Below, one piece after another: positions 15,966 through 24,263 of a DNA stretch of 26,939 nucleotides. Made by a program: the position numbers and the translations under genes. Every line of letters starts with the position of its first letter. Positions within the stretch are counted from its first letter, which is position 1. Under the pieces are notes generated by a model. The model was given only the letters and a program-made list of their open reading frames with translations, had not been told where the DNA came from and searched no databases. Source of the stretch: Flavobacterium sp. UBA807 (GTDB lineage: Bacteria > Bacteroidota > Bacteroidia > Flavobacteriales > Flavobacteriaceae); assembly GCA_002296885.1 (NCBI GenBank), contig DBIH01000250.1, forward strand, positions 1-26,939, in the 5' to 3' direction.

Positions 15966-16706
15966 ATGAAAATCTTTAAAAATATATTTAAAAATTCCCG
16001 TTCAAATCAGGACGGGAATTTTTTTGGAGAAATTCAAAATATAATCGGCTTCAAACCACAAACACTTTTTTTTTACGAAAAAGCGTTTACACACCGCTCC
16101 ACAAATAAAACCGATTCAAAAGGCAATCCCATAAATTATGAACGTTTGGAATTTCTTGGTGATGCTATGCTAAGTGCTGTAATTGCTGCACATTTATATA
16201 ATGAAGTCCCAACTGGTGATGAAGGTTATTTAACCAAAATGCGATCAAAAATCGTAAGCCGAGAACACTTAAATGAACTCGGAAGGGATTTGGATTTAAT
16301 AAAATTTGTTGACAGCAAAGTCCCAACACAGCACTTTGGAGAAAACATCCACGGTAATATTTTTGAAGCTTTGGTCGGTGCCATTTTCCTTGACAAAGGC
16401 TATGATTTTTGTGAAAAGTTCATTCAAAAAAGCGTCATCATTCCTTATGTTGATATTGCGAAGTTGGAGGGAAAAGTAATAAGCTACAAAAGTTTACTGA
16501 TTGAATGGTGTCAAAAAGAGAAAAAAAATTTCAACTATGATGTTTTTGATGACAATGGAAATGACGGACAAAAATATTTTGGTGTCAAGTTAAGCATCGA
16601 TGGGAAAGTAATTGCCAAGGCAAGAGCAACATCAAAAAAGAAAGCAGAGGAAAAAGCATCGCAACGCGCTTACTTTGCATTTCAGGAGAAAATCGACAAT
16701 AAATAA
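15966..16706 (+). CDS. rnc: Ribonuclease III
   Basis: 246 aa. It cuts double-stranded RNA in rRNA processing and mRNA turnover. The catalytic domain has YERLEFLGDAML (58-69) with Glu59 and Asp66, and HGNIFEALVGAIFLD (129-143) with Glu134. The position equivalent to E. coli Asp114 is Asn131. A double-stranded-RNA-binding domain follows from about residue 172 (ISYKSLLIEWCQKE) to KKKAEEKASQRAYFAF. There is an N-terminal extension of about 20 residues before the domain. The first codons (15990-16025) encode a terminator-like hairpin. No later Met precedes the catalytic motif, so the start stands. Confidence 0.95.
   Translation: MKIFKNIFKNSRSNQDGNFFGEIQNIIGFKPQTLFFYEKAFTHRSTNKTDSKGNPINYERLEFLGDAMLSAVIAAHLYNEVPTGDEGYLTKMRSKIVSREHLNELGRDLDLIKFVDSKVPTQHFGENIHGNIFEALVGAIFLDKGYDFCEKFIQKSVIIPYVDIAKLEGKVISYKSLLIEWCQKEKKNFNYDVFDDNGNDGQKYFGVKLSIDGKVIAKARATSKKKAEEKASQRAYFAFQEKIDNK
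15990..16025 (+). promoter_or_regulatory. Terminator-like hairpin inside the first codons of rnc
   Basis: AAAAATTCCCGT (15990-16001) pairs perfectly with ACGGGAATTTTT (16012-16023); T-G and C-G pairs extend the stem inward to a 6-nt loop AAATCA. A run of seven T ends at 16025. It has the form of an intrinsic terminator or attenuator, yet lies about 25 nt inside the rnc reading frame and about 35 nt after the fabF stop. Confidence 0.65.
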
Positions 16707-16819
16707 TTCCGATTTCTCAAAACTATAACGTTTTCGTTCATAAAATAACGTTAAGCTAAAGAGGGCATTGTAAAAGTCTGTAACAGATAAACTATATTTA
16801 CAACTAATTTTGCAATATT

Positions 16820-17302
16820 ATGGCTGTTCACAAATTGCATGTTGATGAGTATGACGAGATAGATTATCAATTAATTGCTATACACACTTCGCTTGAAGAT
16901 TATCTGTTGGCCTATTGCATCAATCAAAAACTTCCCGTTGTCCTCAAAAAAAGTGATTGTGATATCCAAATTAGAAGCAAAGAAGGCGAAACGCAGTTTA
17001 CGCGTTTTATTTTTGAAGATGAAATTGCTGATGTTGCATGGAATTTAATTCAGAATAAAAATGATGTTTTGCTTTCCACACAAGGAGAAGGTGACGGATT
17101 GTTTGCCGAAAGTAAATTTTCAACAAACATCTATCTAATCCCGGAGTTTAAAAAAGTAGATTATTTTTTAAAAATCGAAAACGGGAACAAAGGTGTAGAT
17201 GTTGCTAAGATAACAAAAGAGCTAAAAAAAATTGACCGCATAAGCACCATTTATGCTGTTGATGTAGAAAATATTAAGTCAAAAAATAATTTAATTTTTT
17301 AA
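16820..17302 (+). CDS. IPExxxVDY family protein
   Basis: 160 aa. The signature IPEFKKVDY is at 107-115, followed by FLKIE, which defines this Bacteroidota-specific family of unknown function. No signal peptide or membrane segment is visible, so it is presumably cytoplasmic. It lies between rnc and pyk and ends 5 nt before pyk, so the two are co-transcribed; I recall this order as frequent in Flavobacteria. A TAATTTTG (16805-16812) ends only 7 nt before the ATG, hinting at a very short leader, but no TTG is at the right distance. Confidence 0.9.
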   Translation: MAVHKLHVDEYDEIDYQLIAIHTSLEDYLLAYCINQKLPVVLKKSDCDIQIRSKEGETQFTRFIFEDEIADVAWNLIQNKNDVLLSTQGEGDGLFAESKFSTNIYLIPEFKKVDYFLKIENGNKGVDVAKITKELKKIDRISTIYAVDVENIKSKNNLIF

Positions 17303-17307
17303 TTAAA

Positions 17308-18738
17308 ATGCCAACAAGAAAAAAGACTAAAATTGTAGCCACACTTGGGCCTGCATGTAGTTCGAAAGAAGTGATAAAGAAAATGATTGATGCCGGAGTG
17401 AATGTATTTCGTATTAATTTTTCCCACGCAGATTACGCTGACGTAAAAGAAAGAATAGATATCATCCGAAGCCTGAATGATGAGTTTGGATACAATACCG
17501 CAATTTTAGCCGATTTACAAGGTCCCAAACTTCGGGTTGGAGTGATGAAAGAAGATGTTGTTGTAAATCCTGGCGATATTATCACCTTTCAAACTGCAGA
17601 AGATGTTCCCGGAACAAAGGAACGTGTTTACATGAATTATATTGAGTTCCCAAAAGATGTAAATCCCGGTGAGCGAATCCTTTTAGACGATGGGAAATTA
17701 ATCTTCGAAGCTATCGAAACTAACGGTTCTACCGAAGTTGTGTGTAAAGTGATTCAAGGCGGTCCGTTAAAATCTAAAAAAGGAGTAAATCTTCCTCAGA
17801 CAAAAGTTTCGCTTCCGGCTCTGACTAAAAAAGATATCAAAGATGCGCTTTTTGCCATAAGCGAACATGTCGACTGGATTGCGCTTTCGTTTGTGAGGAC
17901 TCCTAAGGATTTGGAAGAATTACAGGATTTGATTGCTAAAAATTCCGACCATAAAATTCCGATTGTTGCTAAGATTGAAAAGCCTGAGGCTGTAGAAAAC
18001 ATCGATAAAATCGTTGCTTTCTGTGATGGTTTAATGGTTGCCCGTGGTGATTTGGGAGTTGAAATTCCGGCGCACGAAGTTCCGTTAATTCAGAAAAAAT
18101 TAATTAACAGAGCTAAAACAGCCCGAATTCCGGTAATTGTAGCAACACAAATGATGGAAACAATGATTACCAGTTTAACACCAACCCGTGCTGAAGTGAA
18201 TGATGTAGCGAATTCGGTTATGGATGGTGCCGATGCGGTAATGCTTTCGGGAGAAACATCTGTTGGGAATTACCCTGTGGAAGTTATCGAGAAGATGACA
18301 CAGATTATTGAAGCGGTTGAAGATTCTCCATTAATCACGGTTCCGCAAAACCCGCCTCATGTGAGAACAAAACGTTTTATCACTAAATCCATTTGTTACC
18401 ACGCGGCAATTATGGCGAATGAAATTAAGGCGAAAGCCATTTCAACATTAACCAATAGTGGTTACACAGCGTTTCAAATTTCGGCTTGGCGGCCACAGGC
18501 TCATGTTTTGGTATATACTTCAAACAAAAGGATCTTGACACAGTTGAGTTTACTTTGGGGCGTGAACGCTTTCTTTTATGATAAGTTTGTGAGCACCGAC
18601 GATACGGTTGGCGATGTGAATGAAATCGCCAAAGAAAAAGGATACGTAAAAAAAGGCGATATGCTCATTAACCTTGCCGCAATGCCCGTAGCCGACAAAG
18701 GAATGGTGAATACCTTGCGTGTATCTGAAATAGAATAA
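17308..18738 (+). CDS. pyk: Pyruvate kinase
   Basis: 476 aa, usual for the bacterial enzyme. It transfers phosphate from phosphoenolpyruvate to ADP, the last step of glycolysis. Motifs in order: KIVATLGPACSS (8-19), RINFSHADY with the substrate-binding Arg35, Asn37 and Ser39, DLQGPKLRVG (69-78), ALSFVRTPKDLEEL, IVAKIEKPEAVENID with the catalytic lysine, the GLMVARGDLGVEIP metal and substrate site, and GADAVMLSGETSVGNYPVE. The C-terminal allosteric domain is complete. It starts 5 nt after the IPExxxVDY gene and is followed by a 60-nt gap without a terminator before the Bax inhibitor gene. Confidence 0.97.
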   Translation: MPTRKKTKIVATLGPACSSKEVIKKMIDAGVNVFRINFSHADYADVKERIDIIRSLNDEFGYNTAILADLQGPKLRVGVMKEDVVVNPGDIITFQTAEDVPGTKERVYMNYIEFPKDVNPGERILLDDGKLIFEAIETNGSTEVVCKVIQGGPLKSKKGVNLPQTKVSLPALTKKDIKDALFAISEHVDWIALSFVRTPKDLEELQDLIAKNSDHKIPIVAKIEKPEAVENIDKIVAFCDGLMVARGDLGVEIPAHEVPLIQKKLINRAKTARIPVIVATQMMETMITSLTPTRAEVNDVANSVMDGADAVMLSGETSVGNYPVEVIEKMTQIIEAVEDSPLITVPQNPPHVRTKRFITKSICYHAAIMANEIKAKAISTLTNSGYTAFQISAWRPQAHVLVYTSNKRILTQLSLLWGVNAFFYDKFVSTDDTVGDVNEIAKEKGYVKKGDMLINLAAMPVADKGMVNTLRVSEIE

Positions 18739-18798
18739 TTTAATTTAGTTCCATATTAAAAAAAACATATCTTTAACAAAATTTAAATCTTAGACTTT

Positions 18799-19491
18799 AT
18801 GGAAAATCAAAACATTTTAGTTGCCGATGCTTCGGATATAGAAAAAGCAGGTTTTTATAAAAAAACCTACAAACACTTAGCTTTAGCGGTTTTGGCTTTT
18901 ATTCTTGTAGAAACTATTTTAATAAAAACAGTTCCTGTAGAAGTAATTGTTTGGATGTTCAGTGGCCGATTCATTTGGTTGTTTATCATCGGATTATTTT
19001 GGCTGGGGTCGATATTAGCGAATAATATGGCGTTTCATCCATCGAGAGACAAACAATATTTAGGTTTAGGTTTGTATGTAATCCTTGAGGCAATAATCTT
19101 TTTACCGATGATATACATAGCTGCCGGTTATGCCGGTAGCCCGGATATTTTAATGCAGGCTGCTTTAACCACATTCTTCATGTTTGCCGGTTTAACTGCA
19201 GTAGTATTTTTTACAAATACCGATTTCTCATTCTTAAGAACCATTCTTATTGTTGGTGGTGTCCTTTCCTTAGGAATCATAGTTGTAGGAGCTATTTTTG
19301 GATTCAACCTTGGATTATGGTTTTCTGCGGGTATGGCGGTATTGGCATCTGCAAGTATTTTGTATCAAACTGATCAGATTAAAACGAAATACGGAACGGA
19401 GCAATATGTTGGTGCTTCATTGCAATTATTTGCTTCTGTAATGTTGTTGTTCTGGTATATCCTGAGAATCTTTATGAGCAGAAGAAACTAA
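18799..19491 (+). CDS. Bax inhibitor-1 / YccA family membrane protein
   Basis: 230 aa with about seven hydrophobic segments, starting with HLALAVLAFILVETILI and ending with SVMLLFWYILRIFMSRRN. The segment SASILYQTDQIKTKYGTEQY before the last helix matches the BI-1 family, whose Asp residues act as a pH-sensitive gate in the studied calcium-leak homologue. The second Asp often seen in the last helix (LYLD.INLF) is not present here (LFASVMLLF). It sits in the inner membrane; its physiological role is uncertain. The N-terminal 15 residues are soluble. A bidirectional terminator follows. Confidence 0.88.
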   Translation: MENQNILVADASDIEKAGFYKKTYKHLALAVLAFILVETILIKTVPVEVIVWMFSGRFIWLFIIGLFWLGSILANNMAFHPSRDKQYLGLGLYVILEAIIFLPMIYIAAGYAGSPDILMQAALTTFFMFAGLTAVVFFTNTDFSFLRTILIVGGVLSLGIIVVGAIFGFNLGLWFSAGMAVLASASILYQTDQIKTKYGTEQYVGASLQLFASVMLLFWYILRIFMSRRN

Positions 19492-19505
19492 TCGTAACAG
19501 ATAAT

Positions 19506-19548
19506 AAAAAAGACCAGTCTCGTTAGAAAACCAGACTGGTCTTTTTTT
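19506..19548. terminator. Bidirectional intrinsic terminator between the BI-1 gene and dinB
   Basis: AAAAAAGACCAGTCT pairs with AGACTGGTCTTTTTT (15 pairs) around a 12-nt loop. A-rich and T-rich flanks let it work on both strands, serving the two convergent genes. Confidence 0.9.
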
Positions 19549-19552
19549 ATTC

Positions 19553-20635
19553 CTAAAAATCAAACCTTAACTGAACTACAATAGTTTTTTTGATTTCCGT
19601 ATTTAAATTGTTTAAGGAAATACCCAATAACCGAACCGATTCTTTCATGCGTTCTTGGTATAAAAGCTCTTTTGCGGTTTCCAGAATCAATCCTTTGTCG
19701 GAAATGAAATATGGCAAGGTCTTACTTCGGGTTTGTGTCGTAAAATCGCTGTATTTGATTTTTAAGGTAACGGTTTTTCCTGAAATGTTATGTTTCCTTA
19801 ATCGGTTTTCCAATTCGGATGCAATGCGTTCCAACTTTTCAATCATAAAAATCTCCGAAGTCAGGTTTTCGTTAAAGGTATGTTCGGCAGCGACTGATTT
19901 TGTAGTTCGGTTAGGCTTTACCTGACTATTGTGAATGCCGCGGACAATGTTATAAAAATAAAGCCCGCTTTTATGAAAATTCTCTTCGAGGAATTCGGCA
20001 GATTTTGATTTTAAATCCTTTCCAGTAAAAATCCCAAGGTGGTACATTCTGTCGGCGGTGACTTTCCCGATTCCGTAGAATTTTTTGATGTCAAGGTTTT
20101 CCAAAAATGCTTCAACTTCTTCAGGATTTACAGTTTTCTGCCCGTTGGGTTTATTGTAATCGCTGGCGACTTTTGCCACAAATTTATTGACTGAGATTCC
20201 AGCTGAAGCAGTTAATCCTACTTCTTCGAAAATCCGTTTGCGGATTTCCTGAGCGATTAAGGTTGCGCTGGGATTTCCTTTTTTATTTTGTGTAACATCG
20301 AGATAGGCTTCATCGAGTGATAATGGCTCAACCAAATCGGTATACTCATAGAATATCTTTCGGATTTGTTTTGAGATTTCCTTATAACGTTCAAAACGTG
20401 GTCGTACAAAAATCAAATGCGGGCAATTTCGTTTTGCCTGAATGCCACTCATTGCGGAACGGACACCAAATTTACGGGCTTCGTAACTTGCTGCAGAAAC
20501 CACGCCTCTTGTTTCGCTTCCGCCAACGGCCAGAGGTTTTCCTTTCAGTTCGGGATTGTCCATTTGCTCTACCGAAGCATAGAAGGCATCCATGTCGATA
20601 TGGATAATTTTTCTGTATGGAATTGGTTCCGTCAT
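19553..20635 (-). CDS. dinB: DNA polymerase IV (Y-family translesion polymerase)
   Basis: 360 aa. Catalytic residues are Asp14 in IHIDMDAFYASVEQ and Asp108-Glu109 in LSLDEAYLDVT; Tyr19 is the likely steric gate. The thumb and little-finger domains follow (LTASAGISVNKFVAKVASDY, FYGIGKVTADRM, KSVAAEHTF). The C-terminus ends VVQLRFDF, which resembles the QLxLF sliding-clamp motif. The polymerase copies past damaged bases at the cost of accuracy. A TAAATTTG on the minus strand (20647-20640) ends four bases before the ATG, without a matching TTG upstream. Tandem palindromic repeats sit immediately upstream. Confidence 0.95.
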   Translation of the reverse strand: MTEPIPYRKIIHIDMDAFYASVEQMDNPELKGKPLAVGGSETRGVVSAASYEARKFGVRSAMSGIQAKRNCPHLIFVRPRFERYKEISKQIRKIFYEYTDLVEPLSLDEAYLDVTQNKKGNPSATLIAQEIRKRIFEEVGLTASAGISVNKFVAKVASDYNKPNGQKTVNPEEVEAFLENLDIKKFYGIGKVTADRMYHLGIFTGKDLKSKSAEFLEENFHKSGLYFYNIVRGIHNSQVKPNRTTKSVAAEHTFNENLTSEIFMIEKLERIASELENRLRKHNISGKTVTLKIKYSDFTTQTRSKTLPYFISDKGLILETAKELLYQERMKESVRLLGISLNNLNTEIKKTIVVQLRFDF

Positions 20636-20653
20636 ATCACAAATTTATAATAT

Positions 20654-20805
20654 ATTTACCTCACCGAGTATTTATTTGTTATAGGTGTTCGGTGAATCTT
20701 TGATTTACCTCACCGAGTATTTATTTGTTATAGGTGTTCGGTGAATCTTTGATTTACCTCAACCAATATTATTTGTTTTGGTGTTCGGTGAATGCTTCGC
20801 ATTTG
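20654..20805. repeat. 49-bp tandem palindromic repeats, two perfect copies plus a diverged third
   Basis: Units at 20654-20702 and 20703-20751 are identical; a third from 20752 is diverged. Each contains TCACCGA and TCGGTGA as an inverted pair 21 nt apart. Each junction contains GGTGAATC-TTT-GATTTACC, an eight-pair hairpin. In the third copy the sequence is changed, but a hairpin remains (AATGC-TTC-GCATT). No insertion-sequence gene is nearby. Confidence 0.9.
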
Positions 20806-20833
20806 AATAATTAGCCCAGATTGAAACGGCATC

Positions 20834-20892
20834 CTTTTTATTGTTTTGTAAAATGCCCTTCGACTGCGCTCAGGGTGACAAACAATAAAAAG
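20834..20892. repeat. REP-like palindromic element between dinB and the CYTH gene
   Basis: Thirteen-base arms CTTTTTATTGTTT (20834-20846) and AAACAATAAAAAG (20880-20892) flank GCCCTTCGACTGCGCTCAGG and GTGACA (20855-20880), itself partly palindromic (CCCT/AGGG). The core resembles a dispersed sequence I recall from many environmental bacterial genomes. It is more GC-rich than its surroundings. The remaining sequence to 20948 holds nothing I can name. Confidence 0.75.
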
Positions 20893-20948
20893 ATATAGTG
20901 GAAAGCTGGAAATAGCTCCTGAAACTAATTCGGGATAAATCCTAAAAA

Positions 20949-21416
20949 ATGGTAGAAATAGAACGTAAATTTTTAGTGCTTTCGGATGATTTTATGGCAC
21001 AGGCTTTTTCTAAAAAGAGGATTGTTCAGGCTTATATCAGTTCGAATCCAGACAGGACTGTGCGTGTCAGGATTAAAGGCGACAAAGGCTATATTACTAT
21101 TAAAGGAAAAGGAAATTCAACGGGAACAACCCGGATGGAATGGGAACGGGAAATTGCATTGCAGGATGCTGAAAGCCTTTTATCCATTTGCGAAAGCGGA
21201 ACAATCGACAAAATCAGATATGAAATAAAAGTAGGTCAACACATCTTTGAAGTTGATGTTTTTTCAGGTGAAAACGAAGGGTTGACAATGGCGGAAATTG
21301 AGCTTAAAGATGAAAATGAATCTTTTGAAAAGCCTGCCTGGCTTGGTCAAGAAGTTACGAATGACGAGCGGTATTACAATGCCTATCTGAGTAAAAAGCC
21401 ATACAAATCATGGTGA
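20949..21416 (+). CDS. CYTH domain protein (probable triphosphate tunnel metalloenzyme)
   Basis: 155 aa. The N-terminal ExExK motif is clear: Glu3, Glu5 and Lys7 in EIERKF. It is followed by basic and acidic tunnel strands (RTVRVRIKGDKGYITIKGK, TRMEWEREI, KIRYEIKVG, FEVDVFSGENEGL, MAEIELKDE). Small bacterial proteins of this type mostly hydrolyse inorganic triphosphate or thiamine triphosphate; adenylate cyclase activity is less likely. The last 9 bases overlap the end of the convergent RlpA-like gene, so there is no room for a terminator between them. It stands alone on the plus strand. Confidence 0.9.
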   Translation: MVEIERKFLVLSDDFMAQAFSKKRIVQAYISSNPDRTVRVRIKGDKGYITIKGKGNSTGTTRMEWEREIALQDAESLLSICESGTIDKIRYEIKVGQHIFEVDVFSGENEGLTMAEIELKDENESFEKPAWLGQEVTNDERYYNAYLSKKPYKSW

Positions 21417-21956
21417 TTTTTTAGGCAGGATTTCTTCAATAGTAACGATAACGACACCTGAATTTTTATTAGATGCTATTTCCATAAAAGCTTTTCGGCT
21501 CAAATCGATTTCACGTGCTTTTGAAAATGGTCCGCGGTCAGTAACTTCTACAATTACATATTTCCCGGTTGCTTCATTCGTTACTTTTAATTTTGTGCCA
21601 AAAGGCAATTTTTTATGCGCTGCCGTATAGGCGTTATTATCGAATTTTTTACCGCTGGCTGTTTTTCTTCCATGGAATTTATCGGAATAGTAAGATGCGT
21701 GGGCATTTTTTTTAAGGAATTTTAATTTGGACAGTGATAAGTCAATTGAATCTACTTCAGTCAAAACATTTCGAAGCTTGACTTTAGAAGTATCAACTTT
21801 GGCTGCAGCGACAGGTTTTTCCTGTTCTTTAACTTCCTTAATTTTAGCTGCCTTTTCTTTGTTTTTATCTTTTTGCGGATGTTTATGCCTAATTACATTA
21901 CTCCCAAACACAGAAGTGACAATTAAAAAGAAAAGTATAAATAACTTATTATTCAT
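21408..21956 (-). CDS. RlpA-like septal ring lytic transglycosylase family protein
   Basis: 182 aa. Residues 1-19 are a Sec signal peptide without lipobox cysteine. A Lys/Glu-rich linker (25-60) follows. The double-psi beta-barrel domain spans about 85-175: HASYYSDKFHGRKTASGKKF, AYTAAHKKLPFGTKLKVTN and VTDRGPFSKAREIDLSRKAF, with conserved His114 and Asp140. Characterised RlpA cuts denuded peptidoglycan glycan strands. The SPOR domain of classical RlpA is missing, so septal targeting would need other means. It is convergent with, and overlaps, the CYTH gene. Confidence 0.9.
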   Translation of the reverse strand: MNNKLFILFFLIVTSVFGSNVIRHKHPQKDKNKEKAAKIKEVKEQEKPVAAAKVDTSKVKLRNVLTEVDSIDLSLSKLKFLKKNAHASYYSDKFHGRKTASGKKFDNNAYTAAHKKLPFGTKLKVTNEATGKYVIVEVTDRGPFSKAREIDLSRKAFMEIASNKNSGVVIVTIEEILPKKSP

Positions 21957-22020
21957 GAATTTTTATTTAACGTGAAAGGCAGTTTGCAAAAACTATACCT
22001 GTGAAGAAATGTTTTGGTTT

Positions 22021-22443
22021 TTAAAACCAAAGATTCCACGGAATTCGGCTTAGGATGAATAATAATCCTAACCCATAAAAAATCGCAATTGATTTAAATT
22101 TTGCCTTACTTTCAGTTGTTCTTTTGTGCCGTGACCAACCAATAGTTATCAAAATAATAGCAAGAATATTTACAAATGGATGTTCAATAGCAGTTAACCT
22201 GAAGTTAGCGTCTTTTATCAAATCGAGGGCAGCTTTTCCTAATGGTGAAACGAAATATAAAATCAGCCCGACAACCAACTGAATGTGTGTTGCAATCAAT
22301 GCAAACATTGCTATCTTTCTGTCTTTTGATGTGAATTCTCTTTTTGATGACATTCCCATTAAGGAATTTACAACTGCAACTACCAATAACAACAATGCTA
22401 AATAAGCCCAGCCCGAATGGAATTTTTGGATAAAAGTGTACAT
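22021..22443 (-). CDS. Small four-helix membrane protein ('cytochrome B'-like, function unknown)
   Basis: 140 aa. Hydrophobic segments lie at about 11-30, 44-65, 90-103 and 119-135. Histidines occur in or beside helices: His9 (QKFHSGWAY), His53 (ATHIQLVVG), His88 (AIEHPFVN) and His105 (WSRHKR). I recall similar Bacteroidota proteins being labelled 'cytochrome B', but there is no proof of haem binding here. It lies 84 nt behind pgi, after a terminator. A TATATTTG on the minus strand (22471-22464) fits a -7 box for its own promoter, without a clear TTG. Confidence 0.75.
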   Translation of the reverse strand: MYTFIQKFHSGWAYLALLLLVVAVVNSLMGMSSKREFTSKDRKIAMFALIATHIQLVVGLILYFVSPLGKAALDLIKDANFRLTAIEHPFVNILAIILITIGWSRHKRTTESKAKFKSIAIFYGLGLLFILSRIPWNLWF

Positions 22444-22484
22444 AAATTTGGTGTTTAGGATAACAAATATAACTAAAAAGCCAT

Positions 22485-22522
22485 AAAAAAACGGTCTTGT
22501 TGTAAATGACTAGACCGTTTTT
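22485..22522 (-). terminator. Intrinsic terminator of pgi
   Basis: AAAAACGGTCT/AGACCGTTTTT, 11 pairs around a 14-nt loop, 5 nt after the pgi stop; on the minus strand a run of T follows the stem. Confidence 0.88.
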
Positions 22523-22527
22523 ACTGA

Positions 22528-24171
22528 TTATTTGTTTTTTAGAAAGTGTTTCAGCAGAAATTCGGTTGATGAGTCATGTTGTTTTACCGAGCCTGAATTT
22601 ATTTCGTCTAAAATAGAATTGGCAAGCTGCTTGCCCAGCTCAACGCCCCATTGGTCATAACTGAAAATATTCCAGATGATTCCCTGAACGAATATCTTAT
22701 GCTCATAGAGCGCGATTAAAGAACCTAAAGTCTTTGGCGTGAGTTTTTCAATTAAAAATGTATTCGTTGGTTTGTTGCCAGTGAAAACTTTAAACGGAAG
22801 CAGAAATGCAGCTTTTTCTCCGGTCACATTCTGTTTTTCGAATTCGGCTTTGACCTGTGTTTCTGTTTTGCCGTTTAGGAGCGCTTCTGTCTGCGCAAAA
22901 AAGTTAGACATCAGTTTATCGTGATGATCCTGATTTCCGTAAAGCGGTTTTACAAATCCGATGAAATCCGATGGAATTAGTTTAGTCCCCTGGTGAATCA
23001 ATTGAAAAAACGCGTGCTGCGAATTGGTTCCTGGCTCGCCCCAGATAATAGTTCCGGTTTGATAGTTAACCTGTTTTCCGTCACGCCCAATACTTTTCCC
23101 ATTGCTTTCCATAATTCCCTGTTGAAGGTAAGGTGCAAGCTTTTGTAAATATTGAGTATATGGAATCAGTGCTTCGCTTTCGGCACCAAAAAAGTTGTTG
23201 TACCAAACACTGAGCAACGCTAAAACAACTGGGATGTTTCTATCAAAATTGGTTGTTCTGAAATGTTCATCCATTTCATTGGCGCCTTTTAACAAATCAT
23301 CAAAATTGTCAAAGCCAACAGCCAGACTGATGGATAAACCAACGGCGCTCCAAAGTGAAAATCGTCCGCCAACCCAATCCCACATCGGGAAAATATTATC
23401 GGGGTTGATTCCGAAATCGGTAACCTTTTGAATGTTGGTTGAAACTGCTACGAAATGTTTGGCTACATCTTCCTGCTTTGCCGAGTTCAAAAACCAGGCA
23501 CGGATTGTTTCCGCATTGGAAAGCGTTTCCTGTGTGGTAAATGTTTTGGAAGCAATTACAAAAAGTGTTGTTTCGGGATTTAGGTTTTTGATAATTTCGT
23601 TTACGTGATCGCCATCAACATTGGAAACAAAATGAACGTTCAGATGGTTTTTGTAAAACGCCAAAGCTTCAACAACCATTGCCGGACCAAGATCTGAACC
23701 GCCAATTCCTATGTTTACAACATCGGTAAAAGTTTTTCCTGTAAATCCTTTTCTATAACCGGAAATAACTTCATTGCAGAAATGTTTTATTTTATTTTTT
23801 ACTTCAAAAATTTCAGGAAGTACATTTTCACCATCAACCAAGACTGAAGCTGATTGTGGTGCTCGTAAAGCAGTATGAAGTACAGCTCTGTTTTCAGTTT
23901 GATTGATATTTTCTCCTGAGAAATAACTCTCAATAGCTGATTTCAGGTGTACTTCTCTGGCTAAATCCTGAAGCAAATTCAAGGTTTCCCGATTGATTAT
24001 GTTTTTCGAATAATCGATTAGAAAATCATTCCATTGTATGCTGAATTTTTCTGCTCGTGAAGTATCATTGGCAAACATTTTCTGCATAGAAACGTTTTTT
24101 ATCTGAGCATAATGTTCGTTTAGTTTCTTCCAGGCAATTGTAGTTGTCGGATTTATATTTGGTAAAGCCAT
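22528..24171 (-). CDS. pgi: Glucose-6-phosphate isomerase
   Basis: 547 aa from ATG at 24171, matching the family. The open frame reaches 24423, but its first 84 codons overlap the M23 gene and read as low-quality Cys- and basic-rich sequence, so they are excluded. It interconverts glucose 6-phosphate and fructose 6-phosphate. Motifs: [24 protein letters not shown], the PGI signature region [36 protein letters not shown] with the catalytic His, and the C-terminal [12 protein letters not shown] with the active-site lysine. It lies 92 nt after the M23 lipoprotein gene, and a terminator follows. Confidence 0.96.
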   Translation of the reverse strand: MALPNINPTTTIAWKKLNEHYAQIKNVSMQKMFANDTSRAEKFSIQWNDFLIDYSKNIINRETLNLLQDLAREVHLKSAIESYFSGENINQTENRAVLHTALRAPQSASVLVDGENVLPEIFEVKNKIKHFCNEVISGYRKGFTGKTFTDVVNIGIGGSDLGPAMVVEALAFYKNHLNVHFVSNVDGDHVNEIIKNLNPETTLFVIASKTFTTQETLSNAETIRAWFLNSAKQEDVAKHFVAVSTNIQKVTDFGINPDNIFPMWDWVGGRFSLWSAVGLSISLAVGFDNFDDLLKGANEMDEHFRTTNFDRNIPVVLALLSVWYNNFFGAESEALIPYTQYLQKLAPYLQQGIMESNGKSIGRDGKQVNYQTGTIIWGEPGTNSQHAFFQLIHQGTKLIPSDFIGFVKPLYGNQDHHDKLMSNFFAQTEALLNGKTETQVKAEFEKQNVTGEKAAFLLPFKVFTGNKPTNTFLIEKLTPKTLGSLIALYEHKIFVQGIIWNIFSYDQWGVELGKQLANSILDEINSGSVKQHDSSTEFLLKHFLKNK

Positions 24172-24263
24172 TTCATAATTTTTGAGAGACAAATTTACAA
24201 ATATGATTGGGAAAAAAATGAGCTTTATTTTACGCCAACGTTGTAGTTGAGAAAAAAAATCTA

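Noticed and set aside
20654..20805. CRISPR array
   Set aside because: The 49-bp units are directly adjacent, without unique spacers, and there are no cas genes.
21990..22005. Promoter for the RlpA-like gene (TATAGTTTTTGC on the minus strand)
   Set aside because: The spacing inside the -7 box is one base too long for TAnnTTTG, and no TTG lies upstream at the right distance.
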